A DNA stretch of 64,000 nt, taken from contig QANZ01052559.1 of the NCBI GenBank assembly GCA_003254925.1, positions 99,407 through 163,406 on the forward strand. The letters run 5' to 3'. The number at the start of each line of letters is the position of its first letter. The stretch's first letter is position 1. The DNA comes from Chamaecrista fasciculata. Taxonomy: Eukaryota > Streptophyta > Magnoliopsida > Fabales > Fabaceae. Position numbers and translations under genes: made by a program. Positions 13,721-26,800 of this stretch are shown in pieces. Below the pieces are notes generated by a model. It searched no databases. It was not told the origin of the DNA and was given only the letters and a program-made list of their open reading frames with translations.

Positions 13721-14523
13721 TACATAAAATAAAATTTAAAGTACATATAAGTTAAAACAAAAAAAATTATATATAAAATAAATTAAAAAATTAAAAGGTG
13801 GATATTGTTTAAAATTTTTAAAATAATTATTAGTTTGTTTTGGAAAGGAAAATAATTATTAGTTTATAGAAATAAGGTTTTATGATTTTATTTAAAAACT
13901 AATATTTAATTAAAAAAATATCAAATATAATATTATTTAATCTAAACCTAATCATAGACTCTCTTTCACTCATGTACCGCCGCCTCACTCCTCACTCATC
14001 ACATCATTTCCCATTTTCAACTATTGAACTTAAAGTCCCACCTACTTCTTTTTCGGTTTTTCTTTCCACCATTAATACACTCATTCATCTTCTGTGTTTC
14101 TTCTTTATTCTTCATCACTTTACATCTTCCAACAACAAACTCTTGGAATCATTTCTTCTTCCATCGATTTAAAAGGAAGTTGCGTTTTTAGTGTTTAGCG
14201 TTTTCTCTGTTATAGATCTGGGTTTTTGTCATCACGAAGCCATGTTCTCACCATCACGGATCTACTTCTTCTCTTTCTTTCATGATATTTCTTCGTTTTT
14301 GGAGTCTAGACTTCACTAAAAAAAACCGGGCGAGTCATCTCTAGGTTGGCGGTTCTTGATTAAAATCGTCGGGTTGACTCGGGTTCTCACCGGTCTGTTT
14401 ACAAAACGGTCATAGAAGCTAACTCGAACCACCCTGATGTCCGAGCCGCCGGTTTCTGGTCTGACCCGGCCGGTCCGGTCCGGGTTTAAATACTATGTCC
14501 CAGACGATATTATCGTTAAAAAA
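13721..14523. other. Intergenic AT-rich DNA with CCGG-word patch
   Basis: 13721-13950 is A/T-rich without structure I recognise. 13970-14300 is C/T-rich with a 66-codon open frame at 13972-14172 that matches no family I know. 14318-14500 is dense in ccgg/cggg words. Confidence 0.5.
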
Positions 14524-15234
14524 GGTAGAAATCCCATTTTGGTCCCTAATATTTTCCTCAAATTTCTTTTTGTACCCTTAATAAGATTTTTCCTTTTGGG
14601 TCCTTAATTTTCTCCAATAGTTCCATTTTGATTTCTAACTATTGAATATGATCACATCTCCCTCGTTTTAAGTTTTAATGCGACAAAAATGAAGTTGAGT
14701 TGCTTTTGATGAAATTTTTTTCTTTTCAATTAGGGTCGTCAATAAAAGAGATTAAATCGGGCCCAAAATCGTGCTAAAAAATAGGTCTCTCGTTTTATGA
14801 AGCCGGTGATATATCTCCCATCTCAAGTCTGAATGTGACAATCGGAGATATGACTTACTCTTGATAAGAGGTCATCGGCAAATGAGGTCAAATAAAACTC
14901 CAAATAAAACTCCTAAATTTGGTATTAGTGTTTTCACTAAACTCACTCTTGGAGTATTATTTGACCTCGTTTGTCAATATCTCCAACTAGAAAGGAAAAA
15001 ATAACTAGTCAATAATAAACATGTTTCAATTTTGTTAGATTCAGACTTAAAACGAGAGAGATATAATCAACTCAATGAAACGAGAAACTCACTTTTGGTC
15101 CTAATTTCAAGCTTGATATTAAGAACCAAAACAGAATTTTTGGAAAATATTAAAGACTAAAATGGAACAAAAAAATTATTAGACTAAAACAGAATTTAAA
15201 GTAAATATTAGGAACCAAAATGAAATTTTGACAT
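14524..15234. mobile_element. Terminal-inverted-repeat element (MITE-like, about 0.7 kb)
   Basis: The left end (cccattttggtccctaatat) is mirrored at the right end (taggaaccaaaatgaaattt). Both arms carry several further copies of ttttggtcc/ggaccaaaa-type words and an internal acgagaga motif in opposite orientations near 14660 and 15050. There is no open frame of transposase length, so it is non-autonomous. No clear target-site duplication was found, so the ends are approximate and the copy is probably old. Related elements are in the subtilase and GDSL introns. Confidence 0.75.
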
Positions 15235-15289
15235 TCAAGGTTGCCAAAATAACAGTAAATAAAAAAATGAAGCTCTTGGGTATTGGCAT

Positions 15290-15610
15290 AAATGATACGA
15301 CCAAAACAAATAGTAGTCCCACATCATCCGTGGAAATGGAATTTTGACCATAGATGACAGGAGGCATACAAAAGCCATGCACACATCATCTGCAAGTATA
15401 AAGTAAAAGCTTGTTTAAACAATAAAATACAATAGTTAAAAAGGAAAAATCAGAATATTAATATAAAGAGTCATCCTTTGACATGAGGTCTCCAAATTAA
15501 GTGTTCAGTGACTTACTTTTGCAAACAATAAAACCTCCTAGCACAAAGAGTAGCAGCAAGGTGAAGGTACCCAGTGTATTGGCAACAATTTGTGATGGAA
15601 TAGAGAAGAG
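15290..15610 (-). pseudogene. Relic of an ABCG/PDR-type ABC transporter
   Basis: Minus-strand translation of about 15517-15602 reads SQIVANTLGTFTLLLLFVLG then GFIVCK. This closely resembles the membrane segment before the last extracellular loop of plant PDR (ABCG) transporters. It is followed by a GTAAGT donor at about 15516. After an acceptor (tgcag) at about 15391, another frame reads PPVIYGQNSIS, the family's next conserved segment, but with residues missing and a shift. Nothing else of the roughly 1400-residue transporter is recognisable nearby. A TIR element abuts its 3' side. It is therefore a decayed fragment. Confidence 0.75.
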
Positions 15611-15619
15611 CCATCTGAG

Positions 15620-16946
15620 AAAACAAAAATTTTGTTCATCCTCAATAAAATTTAATTCTCAGCAAAGCCGAAACGGAAAAATAAGTAAGTCGGGGATCTC
15701 TTTTTTATCTCTTGTTGGGACTAAGTTGGGGGTCTCTAATGTAACTGTTAAACTGAGCATGCAAGGTTACAAAGGGAAAAAGTAATCCCAAATTGTTACC
15801 TAGTACTCTAGTAGCCTCAGGAGCGAATCCAATTGTATAGTAAGTAAGGACAACCTATATCCCCGATTCCACAGCAGATATAGATATAGGTATCCTGAGA
15901 ACCCAGATGGGCAGAAAAAATTAATCTGAACACCTCTGCCTCTCGTTTTTAAATTGTTTTTCAAAATGAGATGTCTTTTAATTAAAACGAGAGGTATAAT
16001 CGCCGGTTCTTTTGAATAAAAGAAATTTCAACCCGGTTGAGAGGTAATAAGGCCATTGAGTGTCTAAGCAACTAGATAAGCTCAGTAGTACGATCTCCAC
16101 CAAACAGGGATTTGCTGTAACATTTTAAAAATATATTTCCTTGAAAATCAAATTAAGTTGTTTGTCAGACTTGTCGTTAGCTTGTTAACACTAATAAGTT
16201 GTCTTCTTGATCTAAATGTTTTTTTGTGGGTAATGTTATGAGTTTTCTCCGTCTATCCGTGTAACGATTTAACCAAAGACTAATCTCGTTCGGGTAACAA
16301 AGACGAAACGATTGTGCCCTCCCAATAATGTCGACTCTAGAGATTGAGCCTGAGTACTCTTACCTCAGGTGTATCTCAAACGCTAATTGGTTCTTGATCT
16401 AAATGATTTGATTGTTCATGTTCACGCACACGTCTCTTTCCAGCAAGTTGTCTTAGACCCAAAAAAAAACAAAGGTAGCAGGAGGCACTTCGTCATATAT
16501 ACATATCTAGTCATAGATGTGAAAAGCACCTACTGCGTAGACCTTCATTGGTGGATTTAGAAAAGGATTTTACGGTTAATCATTATACATCCTAAGTATA
16601 GTCACTGATTGTTGACTCTTGCAATGAATCTCTTACAAAACAAGGAACTTCGCCTAACACACTATTTAATATTTATACATCTCAACAGGTCCAATCCTTC
16701 TAAAGGTAAGTCCTAATTTAATGCCAAGTATTTAAACCACGAAGGAGTAAGCAAATTGTATCACGTCTCAGACAATCTGTTATCTACGTAAAAATACAAC
16801 AACAAAGTCTGGTCAGATGTTGAAAGATGCAGTTAATTAATCATCCCCAATACAACCACTCTAGAGCATCAGGATTGCAAACAACAAAATCTAGAGACAA
16901 ATTTAACTTGACAATCCTGGTTTCAGGCACTAAAATAGATGGCGAA
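15620..16946. other. Intergenic, no gene
   Basis: Between the ABCG relic and the BUD31 3' end. It contains another short acgagaggtataatc motif near 15985 in common with the TIR elements. Otherwise I see nothing. Confidence 0.5.
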
Positions 16947-17998
16947 TCAGTCTCCACTTGCACAGCCCCGACAACCACAATGTACACATTCGATAACTTT
17001 CTCCTCTCTGAGATTCTTTGGTACTCGGCAAACACAAGTGGTGGCAAAGTTATGATCCCGCGGCTGCATGCATCTCAAACAACATAGGCGTTCATAACCA
17101 GGCTGCAGTTCAAACGGGAACCAAAGTCATTAAAGATTTTAAAACCATTGTTTATTGACCCATATACTTCTAAATGAACTTACTGATGGCAACCAGAAGG
17201 TGGCAAGCAATAGTAATTTAACTTTGAGAATGTTTTAAACAGTTTTGCCTGCCACTGGGAATACCATCTTGCATTGCTTTTAACATGTTGAAAATAGTAT
17301 GAATGAATTAAAATGTATTATTTTCTCATTAAGTCATTCCTCCCATCGTCATTTATCAATACCAGAAAAATAATATGACTACAATTAATTTCAACATGTT
17401 ATCCTCAAACTCATGACACGGGCATATTTATAAATTTTAACCACCACAAAGCTGATGCAGTTGATCACTGGGCATCATCTGAGCACATAACTCACAGTAT
17501 TGAAAAATAACGGATTCTCATACAAAGCCAGTAAAAAACTTATAATAAATTTGTAATAAGGAACAGCACTTAAGATTTTTTTTTTTTATAAAAAAAAAAA
17601 ACAATGCCACGAGATGTACCTTCTTCCATTTTGCAATTAGATTGCGATCAGCATATCCTTGCTCTAAGCAGAACTCGTACAATTCCTGAGAAATTTCCTT
17701 CCTCCTGTGGTAGAGGTCAAATATGTAGCGGCTCTTTTGATGTGCAATCTTAAATATAGGCCACAATGCCTCACATTTTCTTTTCCCATCATTTGGATCA
17801 TTTTCAGCTTTAACAAAATTGAAAGGCATAAAACCATCAGTTTCATAGCAATAACATCCCCAAAAGAATATATTAATGTATGTTAGGGCAGCATAAAGAC
17901 CAACCTTCCCTCATCTTTGCTTGAAGTTCATTCAGTGTAGGCTCAATTAATTCCCAGCCCTCAGGATATTTAATACGATTTGTCTTTACTTTCGGCAT
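16947..17998 (-). CDS. BUD31: BUD31/G10 homologue, spliceosome-associated protein
   Basis: Encodes 145 residues in three coding exons: 17905-17998, 17620-17807 and 16947-17102 (438 bp, in frame). The protein starts [20 protein letters not shown] and has the invariant core [20 protein letters not shown] and [15 protein letters not shown]. It ends in a Cys-rich zinc-binding tail with CCLRC, CVCRVPK and CVHCGCRGC. Length and ends match the highly conserved eukaryotic G10 family. BUD31 is a component of the activated spliceosome that contacts U6 and the intron, and it acts in the nucleus. An acceptor (cttgacag) sits 5 bp upstream of the ATG, at 18004-18006, so the leader contains an intron; a likely leader exon lies near 19762-19930. 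Confidence 0.97.
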
Positions 17999-19248
17999 GT
18001 TATCTGTCAAGTGAAAATATGAAATCAGGGGATCAATTTCTTCCACCAGACAATGAAAACGTCGCTTAACAAATAAGTATCTGAAAAGCTACCAAATTAG
18101 AACACTAGTGCTTCAGACACAAACTTTCAGAGTGAAAGAAATCATATGCATTAAAGAGGGATCATATTGCCTACAATAAAATACGTTTGCAATGAAGAAG
18201 ATATGGTGTAGAACAATACCAATATAGTGTAGTACTGTAGTACCAGTAAGAATACTCTCAGAACTCTTTGACTCAATTCAATGATCTCAATATATTTCAT
18301 GAATAAGAAAGTGGTACTATAATGATTAATCAGAGACTTGACTACTGAAATATAAGATCCCAGTCCTAGTAGAATACTAAAACATAAATTTTAATCCTAA
18401 TAGAATAAAACAAGGGGGTAACAACTCACTAGACTAGTAGACTCCAATACCTTTATTTTTAACTCCTAACTATTCCTAAATTACCCCAATAAACTAATTA
18501 CAAAGCCATATTAATCTCAAATAATAAAACGTTTCAATAATGAAATAACTAATATCTTTATCTCTTTATGCCCCTTCATGCTATCGGGATAAACAGTGCA
18601 TTTATTTCTTCTTGGCGGTATCTTACTAGTGATAAAAGAACGCAGCTTAATTCTATGTTTCAGATAATGTCTATTTCTTATTACTTCCTCTGCAAATTTT
18701 ACTACTTACTTAAAAGTTCTCCAAACCTATAAATATGGGATAAATCTTAAAACTTGGTTATCAGACATTAGCCTTGGAAGCACGGTAGCCCAAGAATCAG
18801 GATGATTAACATGATTATGTGACTTTGTGCTAGTTGAAACGTGAGAGTATACAGCTTGACCTAGTACCTAAATAACCTTATAATATTCCCATCAAATTCT
18901 TCTAAAATTAATTTACAAATCTTTTCTACTTTAAAAGAGCAAGTTGTTGACAAATTTATTTTCTGAAACTGCCCTTGTGATCTTTCTATTTCTACAACTA
19001 TCTGTAGTTGAAAAGAATGACTCAAAGAGGACAAAATTGACATTTGCCTCCATTTAGTTATGATAACATAGCCACTTGGGCAACACAAACCCCTTGGCAG
19101 AATCATTGCGTCTTTCTCTTTAATTGCTCTAAAACTCAAGTCATAACATTTGGCACCCATAAGGAAAAGTTACATTGTTCAATCTTTAGTAACCTTTAAG
19201 TTCCAACCAAAAATGACTCCAAGTAGGGCTGACCATATTCACAATCAT

Positions 19249-19310
19249 CACCGATGAAATAGATCAATTCATCAAAATTCACCGATGAAATAGATCAATT
19301 CGTCAAAATT
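19249..19310. repeat. 31-bp perfect tandem duplication (one mismatch)
   Basis: caccgatgaaatagatcaat plus 11 further bases occurs at 19249-19279 and 19280-19310 with a single difference. It lies inside the presumed BUD31 leader intron. Confidence 0.95.
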
Positions 19311-19902
19311 CATCTGCCGATATGTGATTACTTCATCTAAATTTCATACGAATCATTCTCTCCAGAAATGGAAGAAAGAGTATACGGTGATAGCATTTTA
19401 AATTACACGTGCACCAAAAATTTCTCATCAATTCCATTCCCCTCTAATTTTGAATATCTCCTGAACAGAGAACGACTAAAAGTAAACTAATTTATCCATA
19501 AGAAAGAACAAATTACAGTACTTAATTCAATTAGATGCAAATTTCTATCATAAAAGAGACTGACAAACGGATTTGTGGAAACGGGCAGCAAGATGTCAAT
19601 GTCTTCATTCCAATCACAAGATGATACAACCATTAAGTTAATTATTTATAATTATATATGTAAGTGCAGTTAGGATGTGCGAAGAAAAAGGAACACCACA
19701 AAATGGAGACGAATTCACAAATACACGAAGACGAAAATTTTAAAAGAAGGAAGCAAAACCTGAAAGAAGCAGAGACGAAGAGACTAGCCACCCCACCGTT
19801 GACGAGCACAAACGACGACGACAAGCGGCGTTTTCCGATTTCTATGCGGCGTTTTCTGCTTCACACTCTCACTTGCGGCCACTCTGCCTTACTCTCGACG
19901 GA

Positions 19903-19914
19903 GGTTAGGGTTGG
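19903..19914 (-). promoter_or_regulatory. Telo-box-like motif near the BUD31 leader
   Basis: ggttagggttgg on the plus strand is CCAACCCTAACC in gene direction. Telo-box (AAACCCTAA-type) elements are common in promoters and leaders of plant translation and RNA-processing genes. The match is partial and the transcription start is not known. Confidence 0.45.
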
Positions 19915-20454
19915 GCGCTTGGAGCATCATGAATTAAGCCTATGTTTGGATGGGTTGTTCTGAGTGTTTCTATTTTTTTTTTTTTTCTTGCGGTGTTTCT
20001 AGATCAGACCTGATATGAGGTATATTCCTTTTTAAAATAAAATATTTTTTAAAAATTTATATTATATAAAATTATATATTTATATTTTTTGTTATTAAAT
20101 ATTTTTTAATTGTTGAATAAATATATATTTAATCTTGATTAAATTAATATTTTTTAACAAATAATTTAAATTAAATATCTTTATTAATAAAAATATTATT
20201 AAATTAATCTATAATTAATTATTTCATCGTTAAAAATATATAATATAAATAAATTATTTAAATAAAAAAATTTGCCTCAATCAAACCTAGTAACTCAACT
20301 TATGTTTGATCAGGCCAGGTTTAGGATTTGGTTGAAATATGACTCATTCCGACCCACGAACACCCGAAATGAATTGAAAGGGATAAAATATCAAAAATAT
20401 TTATTTGGATGTATTTTGAGGAATGAATACATAAATAGTTCTATATAGTGCAAA

Positions 20455-20960
20455 AAACCGGATCGGCCATTGACCCGGTGGAAGGCTCGGGTCACTGGTT
20501 CAATGGTTCAACCGCTGGGTCACAGGTTCAACCGATTGAGTCGGTTTACTTAAAAAATACATTTTTAAATATACATATTCATCAAATACATATTAATATC
20601 TTACAATAATTTAAATATAAAGTAAAAATTAAACACTTTGGTACCCTTTGGAGCTATTTTGCAATTTTAACCATAACAAATTTTATAAAAATTACATATT
20701 GACCCCAAAATTTTTTTAAAGTTTTCATTTTAGTCCTTAGATAATATGTATCCAGGGACCAATTTATAATTTTTTGAAAATTTTTTGGGGTCAATATGTA
20801 ATTTTTGCAAAATTTGTCAGGTCAAACCGGTTCTCGGTTCACCGATCTGGCGGTTCAACCGCCGGTTGAACCGGTGACTGGCTAGGTCAAATGCAGAACG
20901 GTATTTTGCTTATTCCGGACCGGTCTGGCGTCCAGTTCACCGGATCACCGGTTAAAAAAA
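20455..20960. mobile_element. CCGG-family foldback element (copy 2, most complete)
   Basis: The outer ends are CCGG-rich (aaaaaaccggatcggcc at left, caccggatcaccggttaaaa at right). The inner arms are inverted copies: ttacatattgaccccaaaat near 20692-20711 is mirrored by ttttggggtcaatatgtaat near 20785-20804. The ggttcaaccg words in both arms are also in opposite orientation. The element could fold into a long imperfect hairpin around 20735. It has no coding capacity. Target-site duplication and exact ends are unresolved. Its left arm matches 13470-13720, and a shorter piece is at 33945-34030. Confidence 0.72.
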
Positions 20961-23850
20961 TTATTTTATCATTTTTAATCTCTGTTAATTTTTAATATTT
21001 ATCGATTTAATTCTTATGATATTTTAATCATATTACCTAACTAATTTCTTTTTTTCTTACCAAGAGAATATGTATATCAATATGCATCTATAATTGTTGC
21101 ATCCGCAATAAAAAAAAATAATGATAATAGTAATTCGATTAAAAACACATTATTCTAATTAATGGAATGCATAAATTTGTGAAAATTGAAAGTCTAACAG
21201 TGAGAGTAATTTTATTTCAATGACGAGTTTTACTGTTATACTCATGTATAAAACATTGTTTAAAACTTATAAATGATTCTTTTGTTATATTTTTTATTAA
21301 AAAATATTTTTTACTAACTAATTATTATTACACATAACAACTTACAATAAATAATTGTTACATTAATAATAATAACAAAACATTGTTTAAAATTTACAAA
21401 AGAATTTTTTATTATATTTTTTGATTGAAATTTGCTTTTCACTATCTAATTATTAGTACACATCAAAACTTACGATACATAATTGTTATAATATTAATAA
21501 TAATATTAAAATATTTTTTAATGTACTCTATTATCAAGGACTATGATGAACTTAAATTTTTTTTTTTGTTTTGTTTATTTAATTTTTGTTTTGTATTGTG
21601 TTAACTGTGGATTTCAAGGTCTCATTTTATTGAGTTTCCATGTTTTAGGACCTTGAATTGTAGCTTCTTTCTTTCTTTCTTTCTTTTTTCGGAAACCTTA
21701 AATTGTAACTTGGAATGTCGAGAAGAAGTTGAAATGTACACAATTCTTCATGTGAAGCGATTCGAGGCTGAAAGGAATAAATTAGTGATGTTGAGTTTTC
21801 CTTTTCACCTAGGTGCCTTGAGTATGCCAAATCAACATTAGTTACACTCTCTCGCTTAAGCGAGATACAGAGCACCTAGACGTGTTGTTGACAGATTTTT
21901 GCGTAAAAATAGGTATCAACGTCATTTTTTGACCTGGGGACCATTTTGGAGGTGGAGAGGTGATCCTAGAGCTCAAGTGATGCACGAAATCAATGAGAAA
22001 CTTTGGATTCTTACCTGGAAACTTTGATTTTGGTGGATTTGAGACTTTGGAAGCGAAGATTTGGCGATTTTCTTTTGGGTTTTTCTCTTTTCTTCTTCTT
22101 TAAGTTCACCATGTTTCTAGCTTTTCATTGCTTGAGTATGTTAGGTTAGGTTTTATATTTTTATAGTATTAGAACTACTTAGTTATGTAATTTGACCGAT
22201 TATTTACTTTGGTTATGATTTTGAAGTTTAATCAATGAGTTTTATATGCTCTTCTTCTTTATTTGGCTATAAATTGATAATTTGTATAAATTACTTTGAT
22301 TTATGCGTGAAAGAGATTGATTGAAGTCAAGTCTTATATTCTTTTCCTCTATATTCTATTTTATAATAAAATTTGTTAACATGATATATAAAAAAAAATT
22401 GTATACGGCCCACCTAAACTAAATCGTTTATTTATTTGTTCAACAAGTTCGGGCATGGGATCTGATTTATGGGTCCCTAGGCCGAATTATATCAATTAGC
22501 CAAACTAGTCTAATTATGTATTGTATGCATGTGAGATTTAAGTTATGAGCTCCTTGTCGCTATGCATGCCCTTTATTTAAAAAAAAAATTTAAATCACAA
22601 AAAAATAATAAAAATGATTGAAATCATATATGTTTATAATAATAAAATAAATTTTAAATTATTAGAAAGTCAATTAACTCCGCACCATCTTTTGTTTTTT
22701 AAAGTTAGTTTATTTGTAATATTTTATATATGTTATTTGTTGTTCTTATAGAATCTTGAGAATAGAAGACCCTATGTCATATAATATACTATACTATAGA
22801 TAAATAAATGTATACTAGAAATTTTATATTTTTGAACTAAATAGAAAAATTAGTTTTTGGTTAAAAAAAGAGATATTTTATTTAAAACTAAATTATATAC
22901 GATGATTTCAGGAAAAAAAAATGAACCCAAAACTAAAGTAGTGGAGGCCACCCAAAAAGTAGATTTGAGATTTTTTGTTTTTTCTGAGATTTGAGAATAA
23001 TTGATCAGAAAGTTCAGTATCTTTCATATTCTTTTTCAAATATATATATTGGGTATTGGGTATAAGTTCTTAATATGAGATTCCATAAATAAGTAATACT
23101 TATGGGGAAGGCACTGTAAAGGACATTAATTCTATACCCAAAGGTTGAAGGTACGGTGAAACCAAGATTTGTAGGGTTGATAGAATCTCTTCCATGACTG
23201 TAACAGGAACAGAAGTACTTGAGTCATGACTCTAATTAGTAATTACTCCATGGACTAGGGTTCGTAGCTGGGAACATAGCACGTTACGTACTGAAGTTTT
23301 CCACCAATGTGGACCATGACGTACCAAACATCATTGTTATGTTCTTTGTTGAACAAAAGGAAAACGACTACATTGGCAACCTACTAGAAGATATATCGTT
23401 TTTCGTATATGCCAAATGATGTAGATATTTTTTTGTGTGATACCCAGCGTCGGCTTCACTGGCTTCCTTGTTTCTCTCTCTCTCTTCCCAGTGAACTTTA
23501 GTGGTTCTGAAATATTGTGGCTAAAGAACGGAAACTATGGAACTGACGCACTTCTGCCAAATCAATTCCCTCACAAATGTAAAACGTGTAGTAACTTTTT
23601 TTTAAAAAAATTGTTTACAGAACTTGTATAGAACCTTATCAGCCCAAATAGTATTAAAATTTCGATTCTTGGGAATTTGTGTTCCTTTAATTGCGAACAA
23701 CGAGTGGCAGCCATATAACACGAACTTCCTATGCCTTAAAAGCCACACACTTGCCGTGACTAATATACAACATATAGGCATGCATACATATTAGTTACAT
23801 CTCAAAACGCGGAGCCTTAAAACAAGGGAATCCACGAAAGAGTAAACTCT
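20961..23850. other. Intergenic, AT-rich, no gene
   Basis: Contains a (tttc)n microsatellite near 21666-21685 and a perfect 14-bp palindrome ctcgcttaagcgag at 21851-21864. The rest is low-complexity AT DNA. Short open frames at 21653-21875 and 23437-23631 match no family I know. Confidence 0.55.
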
Positions 23851-26800
23851 TCAGAACAATTCAAATTCCACATGTTCTCCTGTTGCTTTACACTCAAAAT
23901 ACTTACCCTTGCCCTGTGAGTTCATTTCTGGAACCCCAAAATCGCAAAACTCTGGAAGCTCTGGTGGGACAGCACAACGAATTAATGCCCAATTAAGGCC
24001 CTCGAAGAAGGGATGTTGTTTAATCTCGGCAGCTCCTTTCTCTGAACCCAAACGATTTTCTGGCTCTTTCATTAACAACCCTCTTATGAGATCCCTGGCT
24101 TGGAAACTAACAAATGGGGTGTCAGGGAATCTGAGACTTTGCAACACCACATTAGCTAATGTTTCTTCATTATTAACACCTTTAAAGGGTGTTCTACCAT
24201 ATAAAAGTTCATAAAGAAAAACACCAAAGGTCCACCAATCAACAGCAGCTCCATGTCCCTCTCCTTTAATGATCTCGGGTGCCAAGTATTCATGGGTACC
24301 GACAAAAGAATTAGATCTTGCATCAGTAGGTTCCGCCACAAGCTGTGGCAATGATCTGAGCTGGACAGCAAGATCAGCTTTAAGTTTCCTTGCTTTAGCA
24401 GCAGCAGGTAAGAATCTAGGGCTGAAGCATGAAACTTGACAGGATGGTTCAATGCAGAATGGCTCAATGCAACTAGACTGTGTACAAGGACCAGAAATTC
24501 TTGCAGGATCTGCATCAAAAGATGATCTCAGAAGTGTTGGGCTCACAGCACACCTTAGGGACAGGTCAAAATCTGTAAGCATAATGTGGCCATCTTCCCG
24601 CACAAGAATGTTTTCAGGTTTCAAATCACGGTAAACAACTCCAAGCATGTGCAGGTACTCCAGTGCAAGAAGGACTTCAGCAACATAAAACCTGCATGGT
24701 TGAAAGATGGATTTATCAGTATACAATAGTTCAAATAATAACAGCCTCCAGAAAATCAGATTCCAATTGTTTTCAACTTTTCTTGTTGAAAAGAAGAGAT
24801 TCAACTGCTGATCAGAAAGCCTAGGGGCAGATTTTGCACTGCAATTTTTGTTGAAATTGTTTTCTCAAATATTACTCACAGCTAAAATTAACGTAGAATT
24901 ACTTTTAGATTCTTTAAATTAAGTTTATCTTCACGTTATAGATTAATCATGTAGACATTGTAGTAGACACCCCCCNNNNNNNNNNNNNNNNNCCCCCCCC
25001 CCCCCCCCCCCCCAAAAAAAAGATGATTTTATCAGATGAAGTGGTGAGCAGGTAAATAAGTAGTTCTGAAAGGTCAAAATAATTAGATTAATATACTTTT
25101 ACAGTTTAAATCTCACTAAACACATATAATTTAACTTCTTGATTTCTCTACTGGTCTTCAATAACAAACATTATTTTTACTATGCTTAAGCAATGCAATA
25201 TCTGTCACACAAGAAAGTATAAAGAACATAGCTTCCTCAACATTTTCAACTGTCATACAAATATATTAACTTCTCTGGTTGAATGAAAAGCATTCAACAG
25301 TACGCAAGAACAACTTCCATAGCCTTTGTAAGACTGCATAACACCAAGCCACAAATAAACCCCAAGCTGACAGAGCAAAACATGACCTAAAATGCCAGCC
25401 AGGCGCCAGCTTTAACAGCCTTATCTTTTCCTTTCCAAACAAAACTACAAGGCAAAAGGGTACATTTCTGACTAAAGCATCACCAAAGGAAAGAATCAAA
25501 ACAAAAGCAGGTAGCATAAAACACATTAACAAACATCTAACTTAAAGCAACTCCATCCAGCAGCGACCATAAGAGTCATTGGGATGATTTCATCATCTAA
25601 CTTTTGCTCCACCAAAATTACATTTAGAACCAATTATCAATCCAAAAGAATGACAGGATAATTAACCAAGTAATCAATGAGTCCAATTAAATTGAAATAT
25701 ACTATAACCAATTTTCCGTGACTTCAGGACTGATGCAACCTACCAAAGTGCATAAATATCCTAGAACACAACGTAGAATTCAGATTTGGTATAAAGCAGC
25801 AATGAACCATATATTATATTGAAGTAACAAGTCAAGACCCATTTACAGCACTAAACACTCGCACACACACAACATATATGTTTGACAAAGTCAGACCATT
25901 AACTTAGGCAATACTATATTCTAAAAATTAAGCAAATTAACTAGACTTGTTCTTTGTTTGTACCAAGAGTTACTTGAGGCATGACATTATTTTATTGCAC
26001 CAATCCAAATTTAGTATGCTGGAGGTTGGCACATAATTTGACATTTTGACTACACACAGAATGAAATGTTAATATAAATGTACTGGACATTTGTACTTAG
26101 TATCATACCTCGCTGCTGGCTCTGTAAAACTTCTACCAGGCTGCTTCTGCCGTAGAACATGAAGATCTCCACCTGGACAATACTCCATGACCAGACATGA
26201 TAAATTATCTGATGTAAACTGAGCATAGAGTGTAGGTAGAAAAGGATGATCTAGCATCTTTAAAATGTCTCTTTCAGTTTGAGCCCTGGACATTTTCTTC
26301 CTTCTTGCCAAAAACTCATTGTCCATGACCTTGATAGCAAATAAGCAATTTGTGCCAATTAGTTCAGCAAGATATACAGTACCAATGTCTCCACAACCAA
26401 GTTTCTTCAAAAGATTGAACTGTCTCAAGCCCAGGGCTCCATGCTGCATTTGAGCTTGACGTATGGCCTGCCACCTAACATCCTTTGACATGTGAGGCCT
26501 ATTTCCACAACTAGACCCACTCACATTGCTTTCATCACTGGTACTCGTACTACTACTGTACTCACCTTGACTACTCTTAGAACTCTGTGAAAACTCAAGT
26601 TGCTCTTTCAATTTCGTGTTCTTTTTCACTTTTGCAACTGCTTTGCTTTTATTACAGTTAGTTGAAGTGGGAACAGGTTTATCTGCATCATAATGTACAT
26701 TACTGGAGCTAGCTCCATCTCCAGTATTGGCAGACTCAGGTGCTACAATATTTTCTTCACTTGTACTCTCCAAAGTACACCGACATCTCTCACAAACCAG

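Larger units (their letters stand above)
18004..19930 (-). other. Probable BUD31 5'-leader exon and leader intron
   Basis: The sequence just before the BUD31 ATG is a 3' splice site. About 1.75 kb upstream on the minus strand, a GC-richer stretch (about 19762-19930) ends in ttcag/gttttg, a possible donor at about 19761. It carries AACCCTAACC near its 5' end. The intron contains no protein-coding frame I recognise. This is inferred; a transcript alignment would settle it. Confidence 0.55.
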
